NCBI RefSeq assembly: GCF_036858155.1
Contig: NZ_JAAEJX010000003.1
Coordinates: 32,166 to 96,165 of the forward strand
Reading direction: 5' to 3'
DNA: 64,000 bases
Origin: Liberibacter brunswickensis
Lineage (GTDB): Bacteria; Pseudomonadota; Alphaproteobacteria; Rhizobiales; Rhizobiaceae
Positions 28,505-36,936 of the stretch are shown piece by piece. The notes below the pieces were generated by a model. It saw nothing but the letters and a program-made list of their open reading frames with translations, was not told where the DNA came from and did not search any database. Within the stretch, counting starts at the first letter, position 1. Each line of letters opens with the position of its first letter. The position numbers were made by a program, and so were the translations under genes.

Positions 28505-29401
28505 TTATTTATTATAATTCACTATTTCTTCTTTTTTATATCCTTGAATATACAATATTGATTCAAGATCACTATGATCAATACGTATATTTACTTTTTT
28601 TGCCAGAGATGGTTTAGCATGGAAAGCAACTCCATATCCCGCTTTTTCAATAATATCAAGATCATTAATACCGTCTCCTACTACAATTGTATCTTCAACA
28701 TTAATTTTAAGTTTTTGTATATTTTCTAATAGGATCTTATATTTTGTCATGGAATCAATGATTGGTTCAGCAATTTCTCCTGTCAATATGTTATCCTTTA
28801 CTATGAATCGATTGGCATAGTACTTATCAAAGCCAAGATGTTTTGCAATAATACTAGCAAATATTTTAGATCCACCTGTAACAAGTATGGTAAAACTTCC
28901 ATTTTTTTTCATAGTATTTACTAATTCGTATCCTCCAGTACTATAAGTAATCTTATTTTCAATTATATGATCAATAATTTTTGTAGAAATTCCTTTGAGG
29001 AGGGATACACTTTCACGAAGTGAATCTTCAAAAGAAATATTCCCATTCATTGCACTATAAGTAATATGAGATATTTTTTCTTTTATTTCCATGGTATCTG
29101 CAAGTTCATCAATGCATTCTTGTTCTATCATAGTAGAATCCATATCAGCGACAAGAAGTCTTTTCCTTCTATTTTCATGATGATGTATAACAATATCAAT
29201 AGGTTTATTTGCAATAATAGAAAGTATTTTTTTTTTGTAATAATCGGTATATTCTTCTGATTGAAGTATAATATCGCATGCAATAGAATGTGAAAGCCAG
29301 TAAAATACAGAAGAATTTACTACTTGCATTATCTGTTTCACAAGGGAATTATTAAGTATAGGATTAGAACGATGAGTGATAAGTGTAGCAATAAGAGCCA
29401 T
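28505..29401 (-). CDS. serB: Phosphoserine phosphatase
   Basis: Last step of serine biosynthesis, hydrolysing phosphoserine. The HAD motif I is LLVADMDSTMIEQE with Asp86 and Asp88. Motif II is LVTGGS, and motif IV is VGDGINDLDII. The N-terminal 75 residues form the short ACT-like extension seen in alphaproteobacteria. 298 residues. Its ATG lies in a CCATGG shared with the miaA start region, with AAAGGAA as ribosome site inside the miaA N-terminus. Confidence 0.94.
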   Translation of the reverse strand: MALIATLITHRSNPILNNSLVKQIMQVVNSSVFYWLSHSIACDIILQSEEYTDYYKKKILSIIANKPIDIVIHHHENRRKRLLVADMDSTMIEQECIDELADTMEIKEKISHITYSAMNGNISFEDSLRESVSLLKGISTKIIDHIIENKITYSTGGYELVNTMKKNGSFTILVTGGSKIFASIIAKHLGFDKYYANRFIVKDNILTGEIAEPIIDSMTKYKILLENIQKLKINVEDTIVVGDGINDLDIIEKAGYGVAFHAKPSLAKKVNIRIDHSDLESILYIQGYKKEEIVNYNK

Positions 29402-29405
29402 GGTA

Positions 29406-30311
29406 ATGTTCCTTTCTACGAATACTAACGTTATTTTTATAGCTGGTCAAACAGCTAGTGGTAAATCGCTCTTTGCTTTAAATTTAGCACGCAAATTAAA
29501 TGGTGCTATTATTAATGCTGATAGCATGCAAGTTTATGATACACTTCACATTCTTACTTCTAGACCATCTGATCAAGAAATGAAATCGATTCCTCACTAT
29601 CTTTATGGTCATGTTCCTGCTCAAGAAGTTTATTCTACTGGTAAATGGTTGAGCAGTGCTATCAAAACAATTGAAGAAGTAAAGAAAAATGGTTTTTTAC
29701 CAATTATAATAGGAGGAACAGGTCTATATTTCCGAGCATTAATGGGTCAGATATCTGTTATTCCAGACATATCTACTAAAATAAGGGAAAATATACGTGA
29801 AAAACTAAAAAAACATGGTTCCCATGTTTTATATAATGAATTACGTGATCTTGATTCTATTGCCGCTAAACAAATTCATCCTTCTGATGCTCAAAGGATT
29901 GCTCGTGCTCTTGAAGTTAAAGTATCTTCAGGAAGATCTATTACAGAATTTTGGAAAAAACATTCAAATCCTGTTATTAACCTTGAAAAGGCACAAAAGA
30001 TCATAATTATGCCAGAGATAAATGAGTTAAAAAATAGAATTATTCTACGTTTTAAAAAAATGTTGGATTCAGGTGCTATAGATGAAGTACGTAATCTATT
30101 AAAAATGAATTTATCATTTGATTTACCAATAATGAAAGCAATAGGAGTACGTGATATTATTGCTTTATTAAATGGTGAAATTAATTATGACAGAACATTA
30201 CAAAATGGTGTAATTGCGACCAATCAATATGCTAAAAGACAAAGAACATGGCTATCTAATCAATTTAAAGATGATTGGATCAGAATAACATCTGTAGATG
30301 ATTTATTGTAG
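29406..30311 (+). CDS. miaA: tRNA dimethylallyltransferase
   Basis: Adds an isoprenyl group to A37 of tRNAs that read UNN codons. P-loop FIAGQTASGKS, the DSMQVYD substrate loop, GGTGLYFRAL and the C-terminal NQYAKRQRTWLSNQ are all present. I place the start at the ATG at 29406, which follows AAGAG by 8 bases and gives 301 residues. The ATG at 29400 overlaps the serB start codon and is too close to the ribosome site. The divergent genes share no spacer. Confidence 0.92.
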   Translation: MFLSTNTNVIFIAGQTASGKSLFALNLARKLNGAIINADSMQVYDTLHILTSRPSDQEMKSIPHYLYGHVPAQEVYSTGKWLSSAIKTIEEVKKNGFLPIIIGGTGLYFRALMGQISVIPDISTKIRENIREKLKKHGSHVLYNELRDLDSIAAKQIHPSDAQRIARALEVKVSSGRSITEFWKKHSNPVINLEKAQKIIIMPEINELKNRIILRFKKMLDSGAIDEVRNLLKMNLSFDLPIMKAIGVRDIIALLNGEINYDRTLQNGVIATNQYAKRQRTWLSNQFKDDWIRITSVDDLL

Positions 30312-30469
30312 ATATTGATTTATTAAAAACATTTAATAATAAAAAAATTATTATCTTAATTTACGAATTATTTTATTAACTTTAAATTATATAAAAAGTA
30401 GAAAATTTCATAAAAAAATATAAAAGATCATGTAATTTTTTTTGATGTTAAATTTTATTTGAACAGATT

Positions 30470-31105
30470 ATGTCTTTAAGAGATATAAAAACATTTAAAA
30501 CATTCTTTGTAAATAAGTATTTAGATAAAAACAATAATATATTTATTAAATTAAAATTTTTATTGATATTATCTTGTACAGCCTTATTTATCCCAAATGA
30601 TTCTTTATCATATTATAAATAAAGGTTTATATCATAAAGATAATTTACTTATGGATAAAGAAGAAGTAAGAACCTTAAGGCTTTATGTAGTGTATACGGG
30701 ACATAAAGAAGTTGTTACATTTAAGCATGGTAACCAATATAACGAAGAAGGATTATCAAAATTAAATCTATTGTTGTATGATCGTCATTCTAAAAAATCT
30801 ACTAATATGGATCCAAGATTATTCGATTTTTTATGGGAAATACAACAGCAATTTAGTGGATCAAAGTATATTTATATATTATCTGGATTTCGTACTGAAG
30901 AAACTAATAGAATGTTGAAAAAGCGTAATAATAAAGTAGCAATGAGAAGTCAACATGTTTTGGGAAAAGCAGTTGATTTTTATATTCCAGAAGTTTCTAT
31001 AAAAAATTTATATAAGGTAGCCGTACGTCTTAAAAAAAAGGGGGGGTAGGTTATTATCCAAAATTTCTTCATATAGATGTTGGAGAAGTTCGTTTTTGGC
31101 TATGA
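30470..31105 (+). pseudogene. DUF882 (YcbK-like, peptidase M15 fold) protein, two frameshifts
   Basis: Relatives are periplasmic zinc peptidase-like proteins thought to act on peptidoglycan. Three frames together give one protein. An N-terminal hydrophobic export signal runs from the ATG at 30470 and stops at 30622. The main domain (30597-31049) has TLRLYVVYTGHKE, MDPRLFDFLWEI, ILSGFRTEETNRML and SQHVLGKAVDFY. A C-terminal piece has GGVGYYPK, HIDVGEVRFW and a stop at 31105. The second break lies at an A8G7 run (31032-31046); one extra base restores the GGVGYYP junction. The His and Asp ligands are otherwise kept. Probably inactive as it stands. Confidence 0.78.
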
Positions 31106-31153
31106 GATTATGAAAATCTCCCATAATAACTTTTTTATATCAAAATAATCCCA

Positions 31154-31175
31154 ATTAATCTCTAATAAGATTAAT
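31154..31175. terminator. 8-bp inverted repeat, possible terminator
   Basis: ATTAATCT and AGATTAAT are separated by six bases, between the convergent DUF882 remnant and the barrel-protein gene. A weaker hairpin GAGATT/AATCTC at 31104-31120, followed by CCATAATAAC and then TTTTTT, lies just upstream. Terminator function is inferred. Confidence 0.35.
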
Positions 31176-31323
31176 ATTATAACTTTTAATATCATTTAAG
31201 TTTATGATAAAAACTATATAAACTATAATATGATCACATCATAATCTTTTTTATTTTCATAATTATTATGATTTTATTTAAGTTTACTATTAAAATCGAT
31301 GTTCTGTATCATTCCATTTAATT

Positions 31324-31886
31324 TTATAATTGATATGATAAACCAAATTTTAACATAGGATATGTAGATACTTCATATGTAGATACACCTATGATAGTTT
31401 GTGTTAATATTGGATAATTTTTTATTTTAAACCATGATCCGAAACCTAAAATCGTATAAGGAACACCTTTCAAAGAATTAATACCTACATCTAAATGCAT
31501 TAGTATAGGTTCAATAGATAAGTATTTTTCTTCGTATATAGGAATATAAAAACTTGAAGAAATTCCAAATCTTATTAGAGGTGAAATTATAAACAGTAAA
31601 TCTGCACCATATTCGGCAGATTTTTCAATTTTTTTTACATTAGAAAAGTGACTACTATACATAGACATCGATCTTCTTACACCTAATCCAAAAGATAAAA
31701 AATCTAATGATGATGTGTTCAGAGATATTATCATAGGAACTTTGCTTTCTCTATTTTTCTTTACTATAGGAAGAGGAAACATATTTCCTAAAATATTTTT
31801 TTTCGACGAATAATCCTCTGCAACAGAATAACCTGTAAATCCCCAAAAAAACAAAATAAGCAAGCAAATAAACGATTCATCATCAT
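31324..31886 (-). pseudogene. Outer-membrane beta-barrel-like protein, frameshift in the signal peptide
   Basis: The long frame (31863 to 31324) lacks a convincing start. It opens at a TTG with no ribosome site and already inside a hydrophobic signal ending YSVAED. Three ATG codons at 31886-31878, behind AAAGG, open MMMNRLFACLFCFF in another frame. One more T in the T7 run (31845-31851 on the plus strand as A7) would join them into a normal secreted protein with cleavage after SVA. The mature part alternates hydrophobic and polar residues like a small beta-barrel and ends FGLSYQL. Exact family not recognised. Type is my choice; it may be functional if the base call is wrong. Confidence 0.6.
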
Positions 31887-32288
31887 ACCTTTATGTACTC
31901 CGGACGTATTATTTTATGACTAACGAACTATTTCTTAATTTAATTAAATATTTTTAAAAAAAATATACATGTAAGATTATACAAAAAATAACAATATAAG
32001 TCCTACTTTTCAAAAGTTAATAATTATTTTAATAATAACAAGCATAAAACGAATTATTTATGACTTTAAATTTATTATCCCCGATAGGACAAAATCAATA
32101 CTTTATCTTCAGGTTATACAATTATTACGGGAAAATATAAATTCTTATAATAAAGTACTTCTAATTATCATCTTAACTTTTTTATTGAATCAGATATTAT
32201 CTAAGCGGTTTTATAAGCTGTTTTTTGGTATTTTACTTCTCTTATATAATAAACTTACTATTATAATGAGAAAGAGATTGAAGTAGGG
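31887..32288 (+). other. Gene-free stretch with a long start-less open frame
   Basis: No gene can be called. On the plus strand one frame is free of stops for about 104 codons (31975-32286) but has no usable start codon or ribosome site. Its middle is hydrophobic (KVLLIIILTFLLNQIL) and its end basic (IIMRKRLK). It may be the remains of a membrane-protein gene. The rest is plain AT-rich sequence. Confidence 0.35.
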
Positions 32289-32665
32289 TTATTCCTCTTT
32301 ATTAATTAGACGATATACTATTATTCCAGTACCTATACATGCAGAAACCAAATAATAATAAAGTCCATTTTAGCCCATATAGTTTTATGGTAGTTTTTAT
32401 ATGATACATATAAGCATACGCCTCGTATATATGGAATATATAACAACCACGTGCCTGATAGTACTAATAGTACTAAGATTATCCATATGGGATCTAGATA
32501 GGGAGGAAAAAATAATTTACAAAGCTCCATATCAACTAAGATGATAACAGCGCTCCATATAAGAGGAAAACCAAAACATAACCAAAAAATATAAGCTAGA
32601 TTTTCTTCTCCTTTCAATCCTTTTTTGAATCTATCCATGCTAAACAATGTATTTTCTTCATGCAT
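32289..32665 (-). pseudogene. Small membrane protein, probable frameshift near the end
   Basis: An intact frame of 110 residues (32665 to 32333) begins MHEENTLFSMDRFKKG, with two membrane segments (about 25-45 and 58-82). It then runs into a short tail ending FLHV. If the A4 in AAAATGG were A5, the frame would instead continue as NGLYYYLVSACIGTG and end VYRLINKEE at 32289. That adds a third hydrophobic segment with a charged end, which looks more natural. I do not recognise the family. Unbroken it would be about 125 residues. Confidence 0.5.
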
Positions 32666-32826
32666 AAGCTACAATAAATAGTTGCATTCGTATGCAGTCT
32701 TTACCTGTTTGAGTCAAGAAATGAAGAGAATTTAATTAGTTTTAAAAATAGGGGTTAGTCCCACACTTTAATAGGTAAGACCTAATTTTTTAAAAATAAC
32801 GTTAAATCAATAATTTATAACTTTGA

Positions 32827-32902
32827 TGGTGCCCCCGACAGGACTCGAACCCGCTACCTCCTGATTACAAATCAGGCGCTCTACCAGATGAGCTACAAGG
32901 GC
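32827..32902 (-). tRNA. tRNA-Thr (anticodon TGT)
   Basis: Reads on the minus strand as a complete 76-base cloverleaf with encoded CCA. The acceptor stem is GCCCTTG/CGGGGGC with two G-U pairs, the D-arm is AGCTCATCTGGTAGAGC, and the T-loop is TTCGAGT. The anticodon stem CCTGA/TCAGG encloses TTTGTAA, so the anticodon is TGT (reads ACA/ACN). A TTGATT and a TATATA box upstream could be its promoter. Confidence 0.97.
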
Positions 32903-33160
32903 TTTTTATTACACCATGCGATATATATAACTAACGAATCAGAATCAAGAAAAGATCAATTATCTCAGAAAAAAATATTTATGATTTCATGACGTTTGAT
33001 ATTATAAACAAACATCTATGCATCTACCATAATTAAAAAACATCATCAATCAATAATATTGTAAAATATCTTGACATAAGAACTTTTTCAACAAAAGTTA
33101 TAAGTTAATTGAGAATATTTTTTAAAGTTATAGTCCCAAAAATGTAAAGTGAATTAATGG

Positions 33161-34087
33161 ATGAATATTTGTGAAATAGAATTAGGTTTTCCAGAAGATA
33201 TTGAAGAACGAAAAAAAAAATTCAAAAGAAAATTAGAAAATCTTCAAGGAATTATTTGTGATGAATTTAAAACATTAGAAAATGAAGTAAGAGAAAACCA
33301 GGAGCAAATTTCTTCTTCAGAGCTTTTTAAAGTAAAAAATTGGTTACGAGATAATAATAAAAAAGAAGATCTTGGAGGAGGGTGTATAGCTACTTTATGT
33401 GGTGGAAAAGTATTTGAAAAAGCATCTGTTCTTACATCAACAGTTTACGGAAATTTATCTAAAAATTTTAGAAATACAATACCTGGGACATTACATAGCC
33501 CATATTTTTGGGCAACAGGTATTTCTGTTATTGTTCATCCATATAATCCTCACGTTCCCACAGTTCATTTTAATATACGTATGATTATGACTGGTTCTTA
33601 TTGGTTTGGTGGAGGAATTGATATTACACCATTTTTAGAATCTCGTCGCAACTTAAATGATCCAGATGTATTACTATTCCACGATATGTTAAAAAAAATG
33701 TGTTCTCAACATAAAATTGCTGATTATAATAAATATAAAGAGTGGTGTGATCGATATTTTTATTTACCACATCGACGAGAGCCTCGCGGTGTTGGAGGAA
33801 TATTTTTTGACCATCTTCATTCTTCCTCCCAAATAGGAGGAATTGATGCAGATTTTTCTTTTATCTCTGCTGTCGGTGATTGTTTTATCAAACTTTATCC
33901 ATTATTAGTTCGCAGAAATTATCGTCATTCATTTACCGAACAAGATCGTCAAGAACTACTGATCCGTCGTGGAAGATATGTAGAGTTTAATCTTCTTTAT
34001 GACAAAGGAACTAATTTTGGATTTCAAACAGGAGGTAATCCGGAAAGTATTTTGGCATCTATGCCACCTTTAGTTTCTTGGCCATAG
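33161..34087 (+). CDS. hemF: Oxygen-dependent coproporphyrinogen III oxidase
   Basis: Decarboxylates coproporphyrinogen III to protoporphyrinogen IX using oxygen, in heme synthesis. The family signature WFGGGIDITPF is intact, as are HRREPRGVGGIFFD and the C-terminal RRGRYVEFNLLYDKGT and FGFQTGGNPESILASMPP. 308 residues. The start at 33161 is the second of two close ATG codons; only it opens this frame. The oxygen-requiring form suggests an oxic or microoxic lifestyle. Confidence 0.95.
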   Translation: MNICEIELGFPEDIEERKKKFKRKLENLQGIICDEFKTLENEVRENQEQISSSELFKVKNWLRDNNKKEDLGGGCIATLCGGKVFEKASVLTSTVYGNLSKNFRNTIPGTLHSPYFWATGISVIVHPYNPHVPTVHFNIRMIMTGSYWFGGGIDITPFLESRRNLNDPDVLLFHDMLKKMCSQHKIADYNKYKEWCDRYFYLPHRREPRGVGGIFFDHLHSSSQIGGIDADFSFISAVGDCFIKLYPLLVRRNYRHSFTEQDRQELLIRRGRYVEFNLLYDKGTNFGFQTGGNPESILASMPPLVSWP

Positions 34088-34118
34088 CCAATTGATTAAA
34101 AGCATATAAGGAAAAAAA

Positions 34119-34802
34119 GTGAAAGAAATAAAAATCCATTCAAGTTGGAAAATTTTGCTAGAAAATCATTTTAAAAGTGATTATATGTGCAATCTGAAAA
34201 AATTTCTTGTTTCTGAAAAAATAAAAGGAAAAAGAATTTTCCCACTAGGATCTCATTATTTTCGTGCTTTTGATATTACTCCCTTTAACAAGGTAAAAGT
34301 TGTAATTATAGGACAAGATCCTTATCATGGTTATGGTCAAGCTCATGGTTTGTGTTTTAGTGTTCCTATTGGTATTCAAATTCCCCCATCTTTGAGAAAT
34401 ATTTATAAAGAATTACAAGAAGATATTGACTTCATTCCTCCTGTACACGGTTTTCTAGAACATTGGGGATATGAGGGGGTTTTATTATTAAATACTGTAT
34501 TGACTGTTGAAGAAGGTCGTGCTGCTTCTCACAGAGGAAAAGGTTGGGAACAATTCACAGATCACGTCATTGAATTGATTAATGATAATCATAAGAATAT
34601 CGTATTTATGTTATGGGGTTCTTCTTCTAAGAAAAAACAAGATCTTTTAGATCATAATAAACACCTTGTTCTTACAGCTGCACATCCTTCTCCATTATCA
34701 GCTAATAATGGTTTTTTTGGTTGTAGACATTTTTCTAAAGCTAATAAATATTTGAAAAATAATGGACGAACGACTATTAATTGGCAAATACCTTTTCCGT
34801 AA
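34119..34802 (+). CDS. ung: Uracil-DNA glycosylase
   Basis: Removes uracil from DNA to start base-excision repair. The catalytic water-activating motif GQDPYHGYGQAHGLCFSV has Asp67, and the C-terminal HPSPLSANNGFFGCRHFSKAN contains the active His. It starts at a GTG behind AAGGA. 227 residues, standard. It directly follows hemF in the same direction, 31 bases away. Confidence 0.95.
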   Translation: MKEIKIHSSWKILLENHFKSDYMCNLKKFLVSEKIKGKRIFPLGSHYFRAFDITPFNKVKVVIIGQDPYHGYGQAHGLCFSVPIGIQIPPSLRNIYKELQEDIDFIPPVHGFLEHWGYEGVLLLNTVLTVEEGRAASHRGKGWEQFTDHVIELINDNHKNIVFMLWGSSSKKKQDLLDHNKHLVLTAAHPSPLSANNGFFGCRHFSKANKYLKNNGRTTINWQIPFP

Positions 34803-34909
34803 TATTATATGTATTCGTATGAACTAAAATAATATTAAAATTATTTTTTATGATAGATTAATTTATAAAAATACATTAATTTGTGTTATCTTCAAATAAA
34901 AGTTAAAAG

Positions 34910-35530
34910 ATGTTCTCCGATATTATAATACCTGAAAATCCACATTTTGAACTTGAGCTAATAATGCAAAAGCAAAATATGTTTCCGGTAGCAGGAGTAG
35001 ATGAGGTAGGACGTGGTGCTATTGCAGGACCTGTTGTAGTAGCAGCTGTTATTCTTAATCCGAACAATATTCCTGTAGGTATTAATGATTCAAAAAAAAT
35101 ATCACATAAAAGAAGAGAGGAATTGTACGGGAAAATTATGAATAGTTCTATTATTTCTATAGCTTTTGCTAGCAGTAGGTATATTGACAAGCATAACATT
35201 CATAAAGCGACTCTTGATACAATGTGCCTTGTTGTAAAAAATTTACAGGTGATTCCAAGATCTGTCCTTATAGATGGACGCAGTACTCCTGAAGATTTAC
35301 CATGTAAATCTTTCTCAATTATCAAGGGAGATTCTGTTTCTTTATCTATTGCAGCAGCTTCTATTATAGCTAAGGTCATACGCGATCGTTTTATGAAGAC
35401 GGCTAATGCAAGATATCCTGGTTATGGATTTAATACCCATGTAGGATATCCAACAGAAAAACATCGACGTGCCATAATAGAAAAAGGACCTAGTTGCATT
35501 CATAGAATGACGTTTCGTCCACTAAAATAA
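34910..35530 (+). CDS. rnhB: Ribonuclease HII
   Basis: Cleaves RNA at single ribonucleotides and RNA-DNA hybrids. The first catalytic motif GVDEVGRGAIAGPVV (about 25-39) supplies Asp and Glu, and NDSKKIS and the SIIAKVIRDR block follow. The end shows GYGFNTHVGYPTEKH. 206 residues, normal. A candidate bidirectional terminator lies after it. Confidence 0.95.
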   Translation: MFSDIIIPENPHFELELIMQKQNMFPVAGVDEVGRGAIAGPVVVAAVILNPNNIPVGINDSKKISHKRREELYGKIMNSSIISIAFASSRYIDKHNIHKATLDTMCLVVKNLQVIPRSVLIDGRSTPEDLPCKSFSIIKGDSVSLSIAAASIIAKVIRDRFMKTANARYPGYGFNTHVGYPTEKHRRAIIEKGPSCIHRMTFRPLK

Positions 35531-35584
35531 TTTATCTATTTAATTCTTTTTGTTATAATAACGTAAAAATTATTAATAAAAAAA

Positions 35585-35632
35585 TCGCTTTTACAAAGTA
35601 TTGTTCTTTATTTAATACTTATGAAGAAGCGA
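35585..35632. terminator. Bidirectional terminator between rnhB and a barrel-protein gene
   Basis: Outer arms TCGCTT/AAGCGA enclose an inner seven-pair stem AAGTATT/AATACTT. A run of T follows on the plus strand (CTTTTT) and a run of A precedes, giving T on the minus strand. It lies between convergent genes. Confidence 0.6.
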
Positions 35633-35657
35633 CTTTTTCAATTTATTAATATAACTA

Positions 35658-36254
35658 CTAAAATTGCATATTCATACCAAGAGATATAATATTTTGATTG
35701 TTATTATTATGACGATAATTAGCAGATATAGATAAATTACTATCAGATAGCATATAGTCTACACCAATACCTGCAACATAAAGTAAATTATCTACATTCG
35801 GTTTTTTTCTTAAATATAGATCAAATCCTCCCATTAAATAGAACAGGAAAGAATCTATGGAATATCCCGCCTTTAATAAAGAATCTAGATATAATTCTCT
35901 TAATCCAAAATTACCTTGAGAAATATCATGAAGTTTCTTTTCAATATATGTACTAATCCCCAAACCTAAAACGAAATTTTCTATTTGATTATTATATCCT
36001 AATTCAACACCTAATCTAATTTTTTCATTTTTTTGTTGATCACCAACATAACTAGCTAATTTAAATCCTGTATAATAACCAGACCAGATCCCATATTCAT
36101 CGTCTCTATACTCTACACTATTATTATAATGTCCTGTTATGCTACTTTCGTTTACAAGATTTTTTTTCTTAGATACATATACATCTCCTGCTAATGAATA
36201 GCTTGGTAGAATTAAAGACATCGCGAATAATATACTATATTTATAAAAATTCAT
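35658..36254 (-). CDS. Outer-membrane beta-barrel protein
   Basis: A 198-residue secreted protein with a clean signal peptide (MNFYKYSILFAMSLILPSYS, cleavage after SLA). Its alternating strand pattern ends in the phenylalanine-terminated LGMNMQF expected for Bam-dependent barrels. Motifs such as GIWSGYYTGFKLAS resemble the rhizobial small surface-antigen barrels. Specific function unknown. It lies downstream of, and convergent with, rnhB. Unlike the barrel gene at 31.3 kb it is unbroken. Confidence 0.7.
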   Translation of the reverse strand: MNFYKYSILFAMSLILPSYSLAGDVYVSKKKNLVNESSITGHYNNSVEYRDDEYGIWSGYYTGFKLASYVGDQQKNEKIRLGVELGYNNQIENFVLGLGISTYIEKKLHDISQGNFGLRELYLDSLLKAGYSIDSFLFYLMGGFDLYLRKKPNVDNLLYVAGIGVDYMLSDSNLSISANYRHNNNNQNIISLGMNMQF

Positions 36255-36675
36255 ATAACACCTTTATAAAATGATTAATAAAAATAAAATAACTAAAATA
36301 CTATTTCCTTCTAATTTATTTCATTGGAAATTACAACAAGGATATATGGATTTATATAATTAAGTTGTTGTAATAATTCAGTATTGATTTTTATATATCA
36401 TTACATAAGTTGTAGAAAATTATGAAATTAAGATTTCATCTGATTTATATGTAGTTTACCAATCTAATCAATCTTTATACTTCGCTAAAAAATCAGGTCG
36501 TAACCACGTTGTTTGCTTTAGCGAAATTAATAAATAACAAAGAAATACTTTAATATTATTGAAATAATTTATTTATTAAAAAAACTCGATAAAGAGTAGG
36601 GAAGAGATCAAATATTTTATATTTCATATAATATTAAATTAGATACTACTACATTAACAACGATATTTTTCAATA
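36255..36675. repeat. Gene-free spacer with two inverted repeats
   Basis: No gene seen. ATTACAACAA (36330-36339) and its exact complement TTGTTGTAAT (36365-36374) form one inverted repeat. TTCGCTAAA (36481-36489) and TTTAGCGAA (36517-36525) form another, around a comparatively GC-rich loop. Either could be a terminator, an operator or part of a small RNA. Confidence 0.45.
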
Positions 36676-36936
36676 TTAATCATCTTTCAGCATACCGAGA
36701 GCACGTAAATAAACGTCAAGAACCTGTTCTTCTTCCATCCATTCTTTTTCATCTTTTTTGCGTAAAGATAAAATTTTTCTAATTGCCTTTACGTCAAAAC
36801 CAGTTGATTTTGCTTCATTGTATATATCTTTAATATTCTCAGAAATATTTTTCTTCTCTTCTTCAAGGTGCTCAAGACGTTCAACTAAATTGCGTAATTG
36901 ATCTTGAGTGACGTTGTTTTGGATGCTACCGATCAT
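36676..36936 (-). CDS. gapR: GapR/DUF2312 nucleoid-associated protein
   Basis: A small DNA-binding protein known in Caulobacter to bind overtwisted AT-rich DNA ahead of forks and polymerases. The conserved body QLRNLVERLEHLEEEKK, a coiled-coil, is followed by IYNEAKSTGFDVKAIRKIL and the RKKDEKEWMEEEQVLDVYLRALGM end. All of this is highly typical. 86 residues. A chromosome this AT-rich would offer it many sites, which is inference. Confidence 0.9.
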   Translation of the reverse strand: MIGSIQNNVTQDQLRNLVERLEHLEEEKKNISENIKDIYNEAKSTGFDVKAIRKILSLRKKDEKEWMEEEQVLDVYLRALGMLKDD

